IMG/VR virus record: IMGVR_UViG_3300020438_000007
Span: 124,001 to 188,000 of that record
DNA: 64,000 bases
Strand: one strand, 5' to 3'
DNA from: a virus
The notes beneath the pieces were generated by a model. The model did no database searches and was not told the origin of the DNA. It saw nothing but the letters and a program-made list of their open reading frames with translations. Below, piece after piece: positions 45,212 through 51,948 of the stretch; position 1 is the first letter of the stretch, and the number at the start of each line of letters is the position of its first letter. The position numbers were made by a program, and so were the translations under genes.

Positions 45212-45441
45212 ACAGTCCTCACGAATAGTTTTGAAATGCGATCGTCAATTTCATTGACTCTCTCATAAACTGATCTGCCTTCGATCAATTCATCTTCTTG
45301 CATACTGTCATCATCATAACAACGATAATCTTCAAGTGCATTTGAGATAGTGTCCCATTCTCCATCAGTGAAGAATGAGCGAATTGTTTGCAGTTGGTCA
45401 AAAGAGAAGTCTCTAACCAGTGATCCTTGACGATTCATCAT
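45208..45441 (-). CDS. Small acidic hypothetical protein, 77 aa
   Basis: Starts MMNRQGSLVRDFSFDQLQTI, then SNALEDYRCYDDDSMQEDEL and VNEIDDRISKLFVRTV. First gene of a four-gene operon, with the AAAC leader directly before the ATG. No family is recognised. Confidence 0.75.
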   Translation of the reverse strand: MMNRQGSLVRDFSFDQLQTIRSFFTDGEWDTISNALEDYRCYDDDSMQEDELIEGRSVYERVNEIDDRISKLFVRTV

Positions 45442-45467
45442 AAAGTTTGTTTGTTTGTTATGTACTT

Positions 45468-45522
45468 ATTATAGGGCAGTGACTCAAAGAATCAACCACC
45501 CTTGTGCCAGTTTGTCTACTGG
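45468..45522 (-). promoter_or_regulatory. Array promoter module (TTGATT-16-TATAAT)
   Basis: Inverted repeat CCAGT-N6-ACTGG (45507-45522) overlapping the end of the 100-aa gene, GGTGG before TTGATT (45490-45495), 16 bases, TATAAT (45468-45473), then an AAAC-repeat leader before ATG 45441. Confidence 0.75.
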
Positions 45523-45818
45523 TCTAATGCCCATAGACTTCCACCATCAAAATCGGTAGGGTATCCATAGTTTCTAACTAACATATCTCTAACTCTTTCT
45601 CTGTCAAGTGAATCACCATCGCCCCAAGTGAATCTATCATTATCCAAATCAGATATCACTTGTAAGTAATCTTCCGTAGCAAGTGTAATGTCACCTTTAG
45701 TAACATTCATTTGATAAAGTGCATCATCAGCACCATAGAATGAAAAGACATAATCAATAAACTCATCAAGTTGATTGATGTCATATTTTGATTTTCCGAT
45801 AGCAACGATAGAAGTCAT
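45516..45818 (-). CDS. Hypothetical protein, 100 aa
   Basis: Starts MTSIVAIGKSKYDINQLDEF, then FSFYGADDALYQMNVTKGDI and VISDLDNDRFTWGDGDSLDR, ending YGYPTDFDGGSLWALDQ. Acidic; single-gene unit of the array. No family is recognised. Confidence 0.75.
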   Translation of the reverse strand: MTSIVAIGKSKYDINQLDEFIDYVFSFYGADDALYQMNVTKGDITLATEDYLQVISDLDNDRFTWGDGDSLDRERVRDMLVRNYGYPTDFDGGSLWALDQ

Positions 45819-45843
45819 AAACCTGTTTGTTTGTTATACTATC

Positions 45844-45871
45844 ATTATAGGGCAGTGATATTGAATATCAA
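45844..45871 (-). promoter_or_regulatory. Array promoter (TTGATA-16-TATAAT)
   Basis: GGCGG before TTGATA (45866-45871), 16 bases ending CTGCCC, TATAAT (45844-45849), then AACAAACAAAC before ATG 45818. Only the GTGGCAC half of the inverted repeat is present. Confidence 0.75.
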
Positions 45872-45890
45872 CCGCCCTTGTGCCACTTAT

Positions 45891-46085
45891 TCAACTGTCA
45901 CTAGGTACAACCATTTGTGGGATTCCATCTTGAATATCCGCTAAGTGTCCTAGTTTATGACGAATTTTCCTAAAATTAACGTCAAAATCATCGCTCAACT
46001 TGTCAGTAACCCTACAAGGCGTACCTAAGATAAGTTGAAGCAGAGCGTCACACTCTGCTGCGGTTAGATTTGGGTCATTCATCAT
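45891..46085 (-). CDS. Small hypothetical protein, 64 aa
   Basis: Starts MMNDPNLTAAECDALLQLIL, then KLSDDFDVNFRKIRHKLGHL, ending GIPQMVVPSDS. Overlaps the 160-aa gene by ATGA and is coupled to it. The LTxxECDxLLxLI opening again resembles the LTDxxFNxL pattern of neighbours. No family is recognised. Confidence 0.75.
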   Translation of the reverse strand: MMNDPNLTAAECDALLQLILGTPCRVTDKLSDDFDVNFRKIRHKLGHLADIQDGIPQMVVPSDS

Positions 46086-46564
46086 GCTACCTCGTATAAT
46101 TCTTTTGGATAATCAGCAGGGATAGTTTCTTTGATAGGTTTGAATGTATCGTTGAAATCTTTAGTCTCTTTGTTCCAAAAACTGAGACCATAACACTCTA
46201 GAGTTCCGTCAAGTTCCTTGACGTAAGCATACTCTCCACAACACTTGTCAGTATCCTCAAAGAAGTGAGAGATAGTTTTGTGAAGTTTAGGAGCATTATC
46301 ATCCATAGACTCACCTCGCTCTGTATAATAGCAAGGTTTGTACTCTCTACCTTCTAACTCTTCGGGTTCCTTAAGATCCCAACCTGAGTTAGTATAGCAA
46401 CAACTCATGTTACCACCATCAATAAGTTCAGCGAATTGGTCTCTAGTATCATAGTGCTTGTTGAGAGTAACTCCCAACCACTGTGGATAACCATCCCAGT
46501 GATGATATACTGAAAGGATTGAACCATCAGCAAGGCGAAGTCCGATTCTTGAATTTGTTGACAT
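46082..46564 (-). CDS. Phage SRIGI-type protein, 160 aa
   Basis: Starts MSTNSRIGLRLADGSILSVY, then HHWDGYPQWLGVTLNKHYDT. This S-R-I-G-x-x-x-x-x-DGSI-x-SxYxHWDGYP opening is a family found in many phages, of unknown function. Later segments are GWDLKEPEELEGREYKPCYY and DKCCGEYAYVKELDGTLECY, with several cysteines. It is the largest protein of the small-gene array apart from the ligase-like one and leads a two-gene operon. Confidence 0.85.
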   Translation of the reverse strand: MSTNSRIGLRLADGSILSVYHHWDGYPQWLGVTLNKHYDTRDQFAELIDGGNMSCCYTNSGWDLKEPEELEGREYKPCYYTERGESMDDNAPKLHKTISHFFEDTDKCCGEYAYVKELDGTLECYGLSFWNKETKDFNDTFKPIKETIPADYPKELYEVA

Positions 46565-46591
46565 AGTGTGTTGTTTGTTTGTTATGTACTT

Positions 46592-46652
46592 ATTATAGTG
46601 TGGTGGGAATGGAAATCAACCACCTGTGTGCCACTAATCTAAGTGTCACAGG
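46592..46652 (-). promoter_or_regulatory. Array promoter module (TTGATT-16-TATAAT)
   Basis: Inverted repeat CCTGTG...CACAGG with an inner CACT/AGTG pair (46623-46652), AGGTGG before TTGATT (46614-46619), 16 bases, TATAAT (46592-46597), then the AACAAAC leader before ATG 46564. Overlaps the end of the 85-aa gene. Confidence 0.75.
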
Positions 46653-46903
46653 TCTGCTGGGTCTGAAGGCATCACCTGTGGTACGATCATCAGTTGTAAC
46701 CTATCAACGACAGCGGGCACTAGATAACTACCATCAAAAGAGCAAGTTCCGTCATCATTCTTGTTACCTAACTTCTCACAAATTGCATCACTAACTAACT
46801 CATATAAAACGTTATGTTTCCTTGGGTTCTGATAAATGTGTTCAATAACTTCCAATACCAAAGCATCAGCAAGTTTGTTTAATGTCTCTTTAGATAGAGT
46901 CAT
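46646..46903 (-). CDS. Hypothetical protein, 85 aa
   Basis: Starts MTLSKETLNKLADALVLEVI, then YQNPRKHNVLYELVSDAICE and DGTCSFDGSYLVPAVVDRLQ. It has a strong ribosome site (AAGGAGG, 6 bases before ATG), unlike the leader-driven genes, because it is an internal operon gene. No family is recognised. Confidence 0.75.
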   Translation of the reverse strand: MTLSKETLNKLADALVLEVIEHIYQNPRKHNVLYELVSDAICEKLGNKNDDGTCSFDGSYLVPAVVDRLQLMIVPQVMPSDPADL

Positions 46904-46928
46904 TTAGTCCTCCTTTTTGTTTGTGTGG

Positions 46929-47315
46929 TCATTTTCCAATTCCCATAGGGTCATCTGATTCGCTCTCTAATTGAGAGACAATTGCACTATCAATTTTGTC
47001 TAGTTCTTCTTGATGAAACTTTCTTGTCCATCCATCATTGTATGATGAATTTGCATTTACCAAATGGTGTGCTCGGTTTCCAATCAAAACATCATTTTCT
47101 TCTCTATAATATTCATAAACAAGTTGTTGATATATGTCAAACAACTCTTGCAATACTACTCCTTCGAGATCAGTCCATGAACCAACGTAGTCAACTTGTG
47201 TCTCATCATATCCGCCCTTCTTGAAACTAGGAGCACTAAAAAAGTGCATATCTGTGTCTATCATGAAGTGATGACCATACTTCTCACTCTCGTAAGTTTT
47301 TACATATGTCCTCAT
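46929..47315 (-). CDS. Hypothetical protein, 128 aa
   Basis: Starts MRTYVKTYESEKYGHHFMID, then DMHFFSAPSFKKGGYDETQV and VLQELFDIYQQLVYEYYREE, ending DDPMGIGK. Overlaps the 61-aa gene by 4 bases. No family is recognised. Confidence 0.75.
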   Translation of the reverse strand: MRTYVKTYESEKYGHHFMIDTDMHFFSAPSFKKGGYDETQVDYVGSWTDLEGVVLQELFDIYQQLVYEYYREENDVLIGNRAHHLVNANSSYNDGWTRKFHQEELDKIDSAIVSQLESESDDPMGIGK

Positions 47316-47497
47316 TTTGTACCTCCATCAACTGCTATCATTTTGTGGTATATGTCATATGAAATATAATCTCTAATATCATTTGAGAGATCAGGGTCAT
47401 GCTTTGTTTCTACTCTCTCTTTGAGTGAGAAATAAGTCGGTTCAAATATCTCAAAGAGTCTATTGAACTCGGTATCTGTTAGGTTTAATGTTTTCAT
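47312..47497 (-). CDS. Small hypothetical protein with LTDxEFNxL motif, 61 aa
   Basis: Starts MKTLNLTDTEFNRLFEIFEP, then SLKERVETKHDPDLSNDIRD. Shares the LTDxxFNxL opening with the proteins at 44770-45003 and 49277-49468. Overlaps neighbours on both sides by 4 bases. Confidence 0.75.
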   Translation of the reverse strand: MKTLNLTDTEFNRLFEIFEPTYFSLKERVETKHDPDLSNDIRDYISYDIYHKMIAVDGGTK

Positions 47498-47709
47498 AGG
47501 TCAATAGTATGCTCAAGTTTTAGACGTAATAGTGAGTCAACAACCGATTCCATAGTTGTCTTAGAGTAACCAACTGCATAGGGATAATCCTTCTTGTAGT
47601 CAGCGGCACTCTGTTCCGAAGCACCATAACATACCTCAATTGATTCATTGAGTGACATAATTATTGCATCAATAACGTAGGTCGGGATTTCAAGTTTGGG
47701 ATCTGGCAT
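47494..47709 (-). CDS. Small hypothetical protein, 71 aa
   Basis: Starts MPDPKLEIPTYVIDAIIMSL, then NESIEVCYGASEQSAADYKK and TTMESVVDSLLRLKLEHTID; two helical parts. Has AAGG before the ATG, and leads a four-gene operon. No family is recognised. Confidence 0.75.
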   Translation of the reverse strand: MPDPKLEIPTYVIDAIIMSLNESIEVCYGASEQSAADYKKDYPYAVGYSKTTMESVVDSLLRLKLEHTIDL

Positions 47710-47730
47710 TGAATTACCTTATATGTTTAT

Positions 47731-47788
47731 ATTATAGTATAATAAAATAGGATTGCAACCACTCATGTGACATTTATTCAACTGGCAC
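47731..47788 (-). promoter_or_regulatory. Array promoter module (TTGCAA-16-TATAAT), without AAAC leader
   Basis: Imperfect repeat GTGCCA-N10-TGTCAC (47767-47788), GAGTGG before TTGCAA (47753-47758), 16 bases, TATAAT (47731-47736). The leader here is AT-rich and ends with AAGG close to the ATG at 47709. Confidence 0.75.
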
Positions 47789-47802
47789 ACCCGATGAAGT
47801 GA

Positions 47803-48774
47803 TTAAGAGTTGGTAATCACTTCATCTGGTACGCCCCATGTCTTTTTCATGTTAAAGTTTGCATAACTGAAGCGTTGACGTTTGACAAGTTTGTATGTAC
47901 CATATTTGTTAGTCATCACATAACCCTCATGTTCATAGGGTTGACCATCAATAAGACACTCTACATCTTGTGACGTAGTGATGCCTTGCATCAATAGTTC
48001 TTTAACTTCGATAATCATATTGTACAAGTGGAATAGGTTTTTTGAATATCCTGTATCACTTGCAAGTTGATCTGGGTTAAGTTTCTTGCCTTCCCTCACA
48101 TAACTGTTGACGATTACCTTTAGTGTTTTCCCTTCCTTGAGCGTGGGGAACTCGGTGAATCGTACCAACGTGCGAATAAGAATGAGCAAAAATTCGATCT
48201 TTGCATTTAAGCGGTTTGATCGGGCGCCCATACTAGCATGAGTATCAACTTGATAGTGTCTCAAGTTGGTACAGTCGAGATTCCCATAGTTATTAGTCCT
48301 ATAATGGAATACTGCATCTAATTCTTGAATAGTTGCACCAACATATTCAGTATGAGTCGCTACAACCACTGATTGTTTGATTACTTTATCAAATTTGTAG
48401 GTGATTGTGTTAGGTTTGTAAGTATCATTACCACCATAACCAATGAAGTCGCACTGATATACCCCATGCTCTGTGGGCAGGGTCTCAAGACAAGTGTGTA
48501 GAATACTTGCTACGTTTGGGATGTTCCCATGATTAGTTTCAATGTCATCATGAGTATAGTTTATCTTGATCTTTTTCTTATTGAATACTGATTTAGTACC
48601 AACAAAGAATCTACCATTCTCAGGGTTGACTCCATAGACGACAGCGGGGGCACCATCATATTTGACTGATATTTGATTTCTCTTGCTCTTCAGAAACTTG
48701 ATCACATCAACAGCACCCTCCTTACCAAGGGTCAGGATGCTGTCCTCTGGGTGTTCTAGGTGTTTGTTCTTCAT
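47803..48774 (-). CDS. Ligase-like nucleotidyltransferase (DUF6267-type), 323 aa
   Basis: Read from ATG 48774 (MKNKHLEHPEDSILTLGKEG). The nucleotidyltransferase motifs of ATP-dependent ligases and capping enzymes are present in order: motif I VKYDGAPAVVYG with candidate adenylated lysine K38 (K-x-D-G at 38-41), FFVGTKSVFNKKKIK, motif III GVYQCDFIGYGG, motif IV HEGYVMTN and motif V YKLVKRQRF. The combination KYDGAPA with a following FNK segment matches DUF6267, a phage family related to DNA/RNA ligases. Substrate (RNA, DNA or other) is not decided by the sequence. The -10 ends six bases before the ATG, so a leaderless mRNA is likely. Confidence 0.85.
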   Translation of the reverse strand: MKNKHLEHPEDSILTLGKEGAVDVIKFLKSKRNQISVKYDGAPAVVYGVNPENGRFFVGTKSVFNKKKIKINYTHDDIETNHGNIPNVASILHTCLETLPTEHGVYQCDFIGYGGNDTYKPNTITYKFDKVIKQSVVVATHTEYVGATIQELDAVFHYRTNNYGNLDCTNLRHYQVDTHASMGARSNRLNAKIEFLLILIRTLVRFTEFPTLKEGKTLKVIVNSYVREGKKLNPDQLASDTGYSKNLFHLYNMIIEVKELLMQGITTSQDVECLIDGQPYEHEGYVMTNKYGTYKLVKRQRFSYANFNMKKTWGVPDEVITNS

Positions 48775-48780
48775 ACTACC

Positions 48781-48808
48781 ATTATACACCATGCCAACAG
48801 GAAAACAA
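48781..48808 (-). promoter_or_regulatory. Promoter at leaderless distance from the ligase-like gene
   Basis: GGG before TTGTTT (48803-48808), 16 bases, TATAAT (48781-48786), then GGTAGT and ATG 48774. Transcription normally starts 6-8 bases after the -10, which is the ATG itself. Confidence 0.7.
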
Positions 48809-48834
48809 CCCTCTCTGTACCAGTTTGTAGACTG

Positions 48835-49143
48835 TCACACAAAGAATTGTTCTAGTGGGGTCAAGTTAAGTTTCATTGCAGTATAGGGCGAAGTGTCCTC
48901 TATTGAGACTTCTTTACCTATTCTATTTGAATTGATGGGGGCGTAGTAAGCGTGCGTACTGCTTCTCTTTGTTCTCTTATGCTTGACGAATCCCCAGATA
49001 CAACGAGATTCATCACCATCATTATAGAGAAACCTATAGTCAGATACAGTCCAGATAGCATCCACATTAGTTTTAAATTGTATCGACTCATAGCGGTATC
49101 CTTTAGGTGGTTGGTGAATAAAATCGTCTGGAAGTGCGGTCAC
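48835..49143 (-). CDS. Hypothetical protein with GTG start, 102 aa
   Basis: Reads (M)TALPDDFIHQPPKGYRYESI from GTG 49143, then WTVSDYRFLYNDGDESRCIW and GFVKHKRTKRSSTHAYYAPI. No upstream ATG in frame is seen. It follows a long structured leader, so its expression may be regulated. No family is recognised. Confidence 0.7.
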   Translation of the reverse strand: MTALPDDFIHQPPKGYRYESIQFKTNVDAIWTVSDYRFLYNDGDESRCIWGFVKHKRTKRSSTHAYYAPINSNRIGKEVSIEDTSPYTAMKLNLTPLEQFFV

Positions 49144-49163
49144 AATTTATCAGTTAAAAGATT

Positions 49164-49257
49164 GTGGGAGAGATTCGACTTAAAGAGCATTTTCCACTGG
49201 GGTCGCTCACTCTTGCCTCCCACATTTATATAATAATCCATTGGGATAGGATTACAA
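49164..49257 (-). promoter_or_regulatory. Promoter with structured leader before the 102-aa gene
   Basis: TTGTAA (49252-49257), 16 bases, TATTAT (49230-49235); then a leader of about 80 bases in which GTGGGAG (49217-49223 in minus orientation) can pair with CTCCCAC (49164-49170), enclosing smaller AAGAG/CTCTT pairing. An imperfect array-type inverted repeat lies upstream at 49264-49289. Confidence 0.5.
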
Positions 49258-49276
49258 CCAGTAGTGTGCCAGTTTA

Positions 49277-49468
49277 TTATATGTCACATTCGGGGTTGAG
49301 AAATTGTCTATTTCGCTTTACCTTAGTAGTTGAAATATCAATTAGGTCTTCTAACTCTTCAATAGAATTAGATAGGTTATCATCATCTTTCTCTTCAGAA
49401 TAGAAAAATAATGCTTCACTTAACAAGTTGAATTGCTTGTCAGTTAGTGTTACATCGATCTTATACAT
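49277..49468 (-). CDS. Small acidic hypothetical protein with LTDKQFNLL motif, 63 aa
   Basis: Starts MYKIDVTLTDKQFNLLSEAL, then FFYSEEKDDDNLSNSIEELE. LTDKQFN is the same opening as in the 77-aa protein at 44770-45003 (LTDKQFNALKE). It starts one base after the stop of the oxygenase gene. Probably a small array paralogue. Confidence 0.75.
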   Translation of the reverse strand: MYKIDVTLTDKQFNLLSEALFFYSEEKDDDNLSNSIEELEDLIDISTTKVKRNRQFLNPECDI

Positions 49469-49469
49469 C

Positions 49470-50081
49470 TTACCTCATAGGTATGTTAAATGACATGATT
49501 GTCCTCTGTTTATCTGATTTAGATACTGGCGATTCATGTAACAATACAGAGGGGAAAGTTAGAATCTCACCTTCATTTACTGAAGGCGCAACCTTATCTA
49601 TTGTACCATAAAAAGGGTTAGGATTAGGACTATAAAATGTAGTGGGAAAGTGCTCTTCTGCATCAAATTCAACATATAATACACATGATATATTCATTAA
49701 ACCATGATTGTGGGCACCATGATATTGTCCTCTGTCATATCTCTGTGACCATAGTTGCCAATCCTCAATACCTTTGAAAGGGCAATCTCCTCTATATCTA
49801 TCATTCAATATCTGTGTGTATTCATTAACTAACCTATCTAAATCAGTTTCCAATATCTCATAAAACTCCATAAGATATGGTGCTGAAGTCTGATACTTAT
49901 AGTAATCAGTCTGGCACTCATAATCTTGTTTAAAGTAATCAAACTCTTGAAGATCATCACCAGTAAAATCCATTAGATTTAAGAGTTTAGATTTCTTGTC
50001 ACTCCAATCATCTACCACAAACTTAGTGATAGGGAACCCAAATAGATTTAGAGATTGACCGTTCATTTCTTGTGATTTCAT
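49470..50081 (-). CDS. 2OG-Fe(II) oxygenase-like protein, 203 aa
   Basis: Starts MKSQEMNGQSLNLFGFPITK. The first metal site region is DRGQYHGAHNHGLMNISCVL; the distal region is FPSVLLHESPVSKSDKQRTI with the arginine before MSF. This matches the phage type of 2OG-Fe(II) oxygenase seen in several genes here. The metal ligands appear complete. The substrate is unknown. Confidence 0.8.
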   Translation of the reverse strand: MKSQEMNGQSLNLFGFPITKFVVDDWSDKKSKLLNLMDFTGDDLQEFDYFKQDYECQTDYYKYQTSAPYLMEFYEILETDLDRLVNEYTQILNDRYRGDCPFKGIEDWQLWSQRYDRGQYHGAHNHGLMNISCVLYVEFDAEEHFPTTFYSPNPNPFYGTIDKVAPSVNEGEILTFPSVLLHESPVSKSDKQRTIMSFNIPMR

Positions 50082-50124
50082 TTTCTGTCTTGAGAACCCT
50101 TGCCACCACTAGACCAAAGACCTG

Positions 50125-50189
50125 TTTTTTCCATAATTCTGTCCGTCAGGTGTGTTTGGTCATCCATCCCACTCTCGTTATGGAAAAAA
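50125..50189. repeat. 12-bp perfect inverted repeat with T/A-run flanks
   Basis: TTTTTTCCATAA (50125-50136) is an exact reverse complement of TTATGGAAAAAA (50178-50189), around a 41-base loop. It lies in a 130-base gap between the oxygenase start at 50081 and the end of the 56-aa gene at 50212. Either strand ends in a T-run, so it could be a bidirectional terminator or a structured RNA. Confidence 0.6.
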
Positions 50190-50211
50190 GACTAAGTGTC
50201 ATCCTAGAAGT

Positions 50212-50382
50212 TCATTTGTGCTTATAGTTCTTTCTTGATTTGCGCCTTGGTTTTATACCCTTGTCTCTCTTCAACTCTGCTTTAAGTTTCTTTAGAAATT
50301 TCAAGTGATCAGGATACACCAATCTCATCAGATCCTTTTTAGTCTGTCTCGATTCTTTACTAATCTCTGTCCACCTCAACAT
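50212..50382 (-). CDS. Small very basic hypothetical protein, 56 aa
   Basis: Starts MLRWTEISKESRQTKKDLMR, then LVYPDHLKFLKKLKAELKRD, ending KPRRKSRKNYKHK. Its strong positive charge suggests nucleic-acid or membrane binding. Overlaps the 88-aa gene by 23 bases (an ATG three bases earlier, at 50385, is an alternative). No family is recognised. Confidence 0.7.
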   Translation of the reverse strand: MLRWTEISKESRQTKKDLMRLVYPDHLKFLKKLKAELKRDKGIKPRRKSRKNYKHK

Positions 50383-50626
50383 CATTTATGTCCTGAAATG
50401 TAATGTTTGCGATGTCCGAATCAGTCCAATCTGTGATATCATCAAGGAATAAGTCGGTATCATCAAAATCATCTGCCTCGATCATCATTTCCTGTACTAA
50501 TGCCTCAGCGTCCTCAAGTCGAACTTTATCCACCAAACTACTCATCTGTGTGGCGAATTGCTCTTCCATGACTGAAAGGCATTGTGCTCTGATCTTGTCA
50601 ATTTGTGCCATTGGTTTAATTACCAT
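50360..50626 (-). CDS. Small acidic hypothetical protein, 88 aa
   Basis: Starts MVIKPMAQIDKIRAQCLSVM, then EEQFATQMSSLVDKVRLEDA and a very acidic IEADDFDDTDLFLDDITDWT. An ATG at 50611 (MAQIDK) would give a 15-base shorter protein. From ATG 50626 the transcript would have almost no leader. No family is recognised. Confidence 0.7.
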   Translation of the reverse strand: MVIKPMAQIDKIRAQCLSVMEEQFATQMSSLVDKVRLEDAEALVQEMMIEADDFDDTDLFLDDITDWTDSDIANITFQDINDVEVDRD

Positions 50627-50634
50627 GTAGTTTA

Positions 50635-50663
50635 ATTATACTATAATGTTAAGTTATTTGCAA
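50635..50663 (-). promoter_or_regulatory. Sigma70 promoter at near-leaderless distance
   Basis: TTGCAA (50658-50663), 17 bases, TATAAT (50635-50640), 8 bases before ATG 50626. The -35 abuts the stop codon of the helicase gene at 50664. Confidence 0.65.
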
Positions 50664-51881
50664 CTACCTTGTCGCTCTTGATACCTGTGACTCTCCTCTA
50701 GTAAAGATAGTGTCAACAACTGATTGAAGGCGACGTTCTGTACCAATACCCACATTGCTGTAAACTGGTACAAACATCTTGCCAAATGGTTTTACATAAC
50801 CATTTCCATTGATGTTAGGTTTGAGAGCACCTGTACTAATCTTAAGTGCATCTTCCTTATGTAGTCGAATGACTCGACCAATAGTCTGTGCCATGGTGAT
50901 TAGATCAAGATTCCTCAATAGAATACAAGCAGTCAATCCGCTCACATTCATACCCTCTGAGAGAATAGAATGATGAAACATGACAAACTTCTTGTCAGGG
51001 TCAGCACCCCACTTGTTCATCAAATTGAAGAATGTCTTGCGAGTGACCTTCTTACCATTGATGATAGCACCATACTTTGATGTAATCCACATTACATTGT
51101 ATTTCATAGAGTGACATACTGCCATGAAATCAGTTTGAGTAATCAACTTGTGAATGTTCTTACTAGACTTAGCAGTGACCAATACTTTGTCCATGTGATC
51201 TTCATTTTCAAGAGCATCAAGAATCATACACCTGTCAATCTGCTCGACTGATTCATAGAACCCGATAGGATACTTGACTGACTTGACTTGAGGCGGTACA
51301 ATGTAACCCTTTTCAATCAACTCTGGAGCAGCGACTTCTGCAATAACATTACCATACACCTTGACATTGTTCATACCTCTCTCTTGTGATGTATGATGTT
51401 TAGGTGTGGCAGTGAAGTAAAACTTACGTCTGGTAATCTTAGAGCGATTCTTGACACTCTCAAAGAAGTTCCTTTGAACTGAATTGTGTGCCTCATCATA
51501 ATATACTGTGTCTGCTTCAACATCTTCTCTGACTTTGTGAAGTGAGTGATATGTTGTAAAGATCAACTGGTTCCTTGTACTGTTATGATGCCACTCTTGA
51601 ATCTCTTCTGGGTTAGTAGTAGTCTTATAGTTAGTCTCTCCACTATGAACATGAAGCACCTCGACATTATCAATGTGCTCTAAGAACTCCTCACACAACT
51701 GTTGTGCAAGTAAGATTCTAGGAGCAACAACAATAATAGTCTGCGGAATAGGCATACTGAATCGCCACTTAGCGTCCATAATCATACATATTGTTTTACC
51801 GCCACCTGTGGGTACAAGAACCTGCCCCCACTTGTGTTGCATGGTATCAATTATGTCTGTTTGATGGTCACGAAGTTGCAT
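50664..51881 (-). CDS. SF2 DNA/RNA helicase (ResIII/UvsW-like), 405 aa
   Basis: Read from ATG 51881 (MQLRDHQTDIIDTMQHKWGQ). Motifs in order: Q-type opening, Walker A VPTGGGKT (residues 23-30), TIIVVAPRILLAQQL, TTYHSLHKV, DEAH at 129-132 (YYDEAHNSVQRNFF), FTATPKHHT (motif III), and a C-terminal ILSEGMNVSGL with TIGRVIRLHKED (motif VI). It is a complete helicase core. T4 UvsW has an extra N-terminal domain that is absent here, so I do not give the uvsW name. Roles in recombination, replication restart or RNA handling fit. It follows a strong terminator. Confidence 0.85.
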   Translation of the reverse strand: MQLRDHQTDIIDTMQHKWGQVLVPTGGGKTICMIMDAKWRFSMPIPQTIIVVAPRILLAQQLCEEFLEHIDNVEVLHVHSGETNYKTTTNPEEIQEWHHNSTRNQLIFTTYHSLHKVREDVEADTVYYDEAHNSVQRNFFESVKNRSKITRRKFYFTATPKHHTSQERGMNNVKVYGNVIAEVAAPELIEKGYIVPPQVKSVKYPIGFYESVEQIDRCMILDALENEDHMDKVLVTAKSSKNIHKLITQTDFMAVCHSMKYNVMWITSKYGAIINGKKVTRKTFFNLMNKWGADPDKKFVMFHHSILSEGMNVSGLTACILLRNLDLITMAQTIGRVIRLHKEDALKISTGALKPNINGNGYVKPFGKMFVPVYSNVGIGTERRLQSVVDTIFTRGESQVSRATR

Positions 51882-51913
51882 AGTCAGTTGTCTCAATACT
51901 CATATTATAGGAT

Positions 51914-51939
51914 AAAAAAAGACCCCTGCATGGGGTCTT
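51914..51939 (-). terminator. Strong Rho-independent terminator before the helicase gene
   Basis: On the minus strand AAGACCCC-ATGCA-GGGGTCTT, a perfect 8-bp stem, followed by TTTTT. A TATAAT at 51904-51909 immediately follows and may start the helicase transcript. Confidence 0.9.
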
Positions 51940-51948
51940 GTGACAGTT

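Noticed and set aside
40978-47740. CRISPR array
   Set aside because: The repeated blocks are promoter modules separated by genes of varying length, with no regular short spacers.
50664-51881. Naming the helicase uvsW
   Set aside because: The SF2 motifs are complete, but the N-terminal domain of T4 UvsW is absent and general ResIII-type helicases look the same, so the symbol is withheld.
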